A stretch of 64,000 nucleotides of DNA from Pseudobdellovibrionaceae bacterium (GTDB lineage Bacteria > Bdellovibrionota > Bdellovibrionia > Bdellovibrionales > JAMPXM01): contig JAJTYM010000011.1 in the NCBI GenBank assembly GCA_021463345.1, positions 16,275 to 80,274 on the forward strand, given 5' to 3'. The first letter of the stretch is position 1; each line of letters starts with the position of its first letter. This document shows positions 62,421 to 64,000 of the stretch, in pieces. The notes under the pieces were generated by a model, which was given only the letters and a program-made list of their open reading frames with translations, was not told the DNA's origin and ran no database searches. A program made the position numbers and the translations under genes.

Positions 62421-62978
62421 CTACTTCACAATGTAGAGCTTGGGACGTATCGGTTCGACTGCCTTGAGCGGCTGTGGTTTGGACGGCTCTTGTCCAAAAA
62501 TTTTCAGGGCGGCATCCTTCGCGTAGCCTTCTGGAATAACAAGCGAAATCATCTTACTCAAAGTCAGCGACATCTGAAGGGTGTCATCAAAGTTGAGTCG
62601 ATTCATATGGGCGTACGCCTCGAGCTGGAACTTATATTCGTTGAGTGAGCCGAGAATGGATTTGTTCGCCGTTTTCGCGAGCTTGAATTCATCCATCTGA
62701 GCCCGTTCTTCTTTGATCTTGTCCTCCTGGACACCAATCGCTTTTAAAATTCCAGAAACCGCATCGGGCAAACGATTCGGAAATGTCACATACGGAGCCG
62801 CATCCAATATAACGGCGAGCCTGGACGCGGAACTTGCGCACAAAATGAACTGCTTCCGATTGAGCACGATGTCGTTGGCGTACCAGTCACCCATGCGAGT
62901 GGTCGACGTCTCGTCGAGATTCTCAAGCTTCTCTTTCATGCGTTTAGCAAGGCTTGCTGTCGGGCGGATGATCAACAT
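62421..62978 (-). CDS. DUF6933-like protein
   Basis: The 185-residue product (start ATG at 62978; ten further codons are possible) matches the DUF6933 pattern: a start M-L-I-I-R-P-T, M-G-D-W-Y-A-N-D near 30-37, K-Q-F-I-L-C-A-S-S, P-N-R-L-P-D-A-V, and S-I-L-G-S-L-N-E-Y. Function is unknown. Codon and base use are clearly lower in GC than the genes to the left, as for the rest of the right end. Confidence 0.72.
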   Translation of the reverse strand: MLIIRPTASLAKRMKEKLENLDETSTTRMGDWYANDIVLNRKQFILCASSASRLAVILDAAPYVTFPNRLPDAVSGILKAIGVQEDKIKEERAQMDEFKLAKTANKSILGSLNEYKFQLEAYAHMNRLNFDDTLQMSLTLSKMISLVIPEGYAKDAALKIFGQEPSKPQPLKAVEPIRPKLYIVK

Positions 62979-63070
62979 GGATTTGTGTATACCTCTATCT
63001 GCCGACAACCTCTAGGCAATCCCGACCAAATTTCCGATGTTCTTCAATGAAATCTCCATGGTCGGCCATA

Positions 63071-63289
63071 CTATGGAGTCGGCATTGGTAGGCACTCCGT
63101 AACTTCGACGGAGTCTCCAGGAAAAATCATAAAGTGAGGATGCTCGATAAACAATTTTGCAGCAGCTTCATACGATGAAGCTTGGACAACCACATAAGCG
63201 GTATCTTTGTTTTCAAAGTCCGAAATTCCGCTTTTGCCTATTCTTTTTGTTTTACCAAGTGGTGAGCCAAAATCGGCAATTGGAGACAC
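63071..63289 (-). pseudogene. YCII-domain remnant, N-terminus missing
   Basis: The 72-codon frame contains only the C-terminal part of a YCII-related domain: F-G-S-P-L-G-K-T, A-A-K-L-F-I-E-H-P-H-F, and G-D-S-V-E-V-T-E. Full members are about 110-120 residues; a TAA stop in frame lies just before the GTG, so the first 40 or so residues are absent. It follows brnA on the same strand. Confidence 0.6.
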
Positions 63290-63308
63290 CCTTTAATGTG
63301 GTCAAATT

Positions 63309-63527
63309 TTATCCAATCTTCTTCCACTTAATGTCTGGTTGTCGCCCCGTCTCCATGCAATCCTTTAAGTAAAGATTAATGAGAGTTTGATAAGGCACTC
63401 CAGATTTATCTGCCAATTTTTGAAAGTACCCAATGATGTCTTCATCCAACCGAATTGTGGTTCTAGATTTTAGTTTTTTTGCGTAAGGATTTTTGACGGA
63501 TTTTGAAAAATCATATTCTTTTCTCAT
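63309..63527 (-). CDS. brnA: BrnA-type antitoxin
   Basis: The 72-residue ribbon-helix-helix antitoxin has the BrnA start R-K-E-Y-D-F-S-K-S-V-K-N-P-Y-A-K, then R-T-T-I-R-L-D-E-D and Y-Q-T-L-I-N-L-Y-L. It binds BrnT and represses the operon. GAGGTGA precedes the ATG, three bases after the brnT stop; toxin-first order is the normal brnTA arrangement. Confidence 0.92.
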   Translation of the reverse strand: MRKEYDFSKSVKNPYAKKLKSRTTIRLDEDIIGYFQKLADKSGVPYQTLINLYLKDCMETGRQPDIKWKKIG

Positions 63528-63530
63528 AAA

Positions 63531-63806
63531 TCACCTCTTATATTTTGCTTGTTCGTGTTTAGTCGCTTTTCGTGCGGATATAATCCGAATAATTTCGTCG
63601 TTTTCTTTATAAACATGAACGACAACGAGTAATTTCAGTTCAGCACTCATTCCGAGGAGAATGAATCTATCTTCGTCCTCTGAGTGGTCGGGGTCGGCAA
63701 TGAGTCTTGCGGATTTGTCGTAAAATACGGTTTCCGCCTCTTCAAAAGAAACACCATGTTTCTTCTTGTTGGCTTGGTTTTTTGAATTATCCCAAACGAA
63801 AATCAT
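63531..63806 (-). CDS. brnT: BrnT-type ribonuclease toxin
   Basis: The 91-residue RelE-fold toxin begins F-V-W-D-N-S-K and continues K-K-H-G-V-S-F-E-E-A, E-D-R-F-I-L-L-G and I-R-I-I-S-A-R-K-A-T, all BrnT landmarks. It cleaves RNA and is neutralised by BrnA encoded directly downstream. A palindromic operator-like sequence lies 30 bp upstream. Confidence 0.93.
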   Translation of the reverse strand: MIFVWDNSKNQANKKKHGVSFEEAETVFYDKSARLIADPDHSEDEDRFILLGMSAELKLLVVVHVYKENDEIIRIISARKATKHEQAKYKR

Positions 63807-63835
63807 GGGACTATGATACTACAATAAAATGGGTC

Positions 63836-63856
63836 TGTACACACACTATGTGTACA
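63836..63856. promoter_or_regulatory. Palindromic operator upstream of brnT
   Basis: TGTACACA (63836-63843) and TGTGTACA (63849-63856) are exact inverted copies around CACTA. On the minus strand the inner TGTACA could be the -35 of a promoter with TATCAT 17 bases on, before brnT. It suits BrnA autorepression. Confidence 0.5.
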
Positions 63857-63940
63857 AAATGGTGAAGGCGGAAAGTCGCCCCCCAAGTAATTGAAACAAC
63901 TTAAACGCGTAATATACGGCATATACAAAGCAGTCGCATT

Positions 63941-63949
63941 TGTTATACT
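63941..63949 (+). promoter_or_regulatory. Extended -10 element for the last gene
   Basis: TGTTATACT (TATACT at 63944-63949 with TG in front) lies 24 bases before the ATG at 63973. No good -35 is seen, which an extended -10 can tolerate. Confidence 0.35.
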
Positions 63950-63972
63950 GTTCGCACATCGAGGTGAACAGC

Positions 63973-64000
63973 ATGGGACGACCGCGCGGGAAAGCAGCAA
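63973..64000 (+). CDS. Start of an unidentified gene, cut by the window end
   Basis: GAGGTGAAC lies just before an ATG that begins M-G-R-P-R-G-K-A-A and runs off the window. The basic start is common in DNA-binding proteins and transposases, but nothing more can be said. Confidence 0.4.

Noticed and set aside
63803..64000. Minus-strand frame of 65 codons at the window end
   Set aside because: Cys-rich with no motif; it overlaps the brnT operator and the start of a plus-strand gene with a good ribosome site.

Overview
The window is a high-GC chromosomal segment (GC visibly about two thirds for most of its length) from a Gram-negative bacterium. It encodes an outer-membrane OmpA protein, a porin-like barrel, LspA and many lipoproteins with clear lipoboxes. 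Dense secreted hydrolases (S8, M14, M23, a permuted-papain amidase), a FadE-type acyl-CoA dehydrogenase, a SpecificRecomb membrane protein and VWA/OmpA-type surface proteins would fit the Bdellovibrionota/Oligoflexia or a related deltaproteobacterial-type lineage. That placement is inference; no rRNA is present to fix it. No CRISPR array, prophage or complete insertion sequence was seen.

Layout: 1-6.2 kb holds an alpha/beta hydrolase (cut by the window start), an exported beta-carbonic anhydrase, and a TetR regulator translated together with fadE. 6.4-11 kb holds lipoproteins, a hotdog thioesterase, a histidine phosphatase and a single-domain response regulator. 11.2-15.3 kb is a thiol-flavoured block: a phytochelatin-synthase-like protein lies downstream of a four-gene operon (glutathione peroxidase, ABC ATPase, permease, NMT1/THI5-like binding protein) in which every junction is a 4-bp overlap. 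15.5-21.7 kb carries a TrmA-family RNA methyltransferase and a small glycan/lipid-carrier region (DUF2723 protein, dual zinc-ribbon methyltransferase, GT39-like protein). 21.8-29.3 kb has a C92-type amidase, an App1-type phosphatase, a dicarboxylate symporter, a SpecificRecomb protein and an SDR. 29.4-37.3 kb has a PHP-like secreted protein, YceI, a divergent NagB-like/LmbE-like pair, and a translationally overlapping porin-like protein plus large lipoprotein. 37.3-43.2 kb has AmpG, a YqjD-like protein, an ABM-domain lipoprotein, an ATM1-type exporter and OmpA. 43.3-51.2 kb has a VWA lipoprotein, tRNA-Ala(CGC), a TrmB-like methyltransferase, LspA, a 2OG-oxygenase/TonB-C-like fusion, an SDR, MsrA, LOG and a CBS protein. 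51.3-62.3 kb has S8, M14 and M23 peptidases, a LysR/pirin divergent pair, a GST, a second carbonic anhydrase and a fatty-acid desaturase. From about 62.4 kb base composition falls sharply and the content changes to DUF6933, a YCII remnant and a brnT-brnA toxin-antitoxin operon, which looks like acquired DNA.

Themes: redox and thiol handling (GPx, PCS-like, GST, MsrA, ATM1-type exporter), envelope biogenesis and turnover (LspA, AmpG, OmpA, M23, C92, glycosyltransferases) and extracellular proteolysis. The least explained items are the porin-like/694-residue lipoprotein pair, the oxygenase/TonB-C fusion, the GPx-ABC-PCS block, and the small secreted protein in front of the S8 protease.
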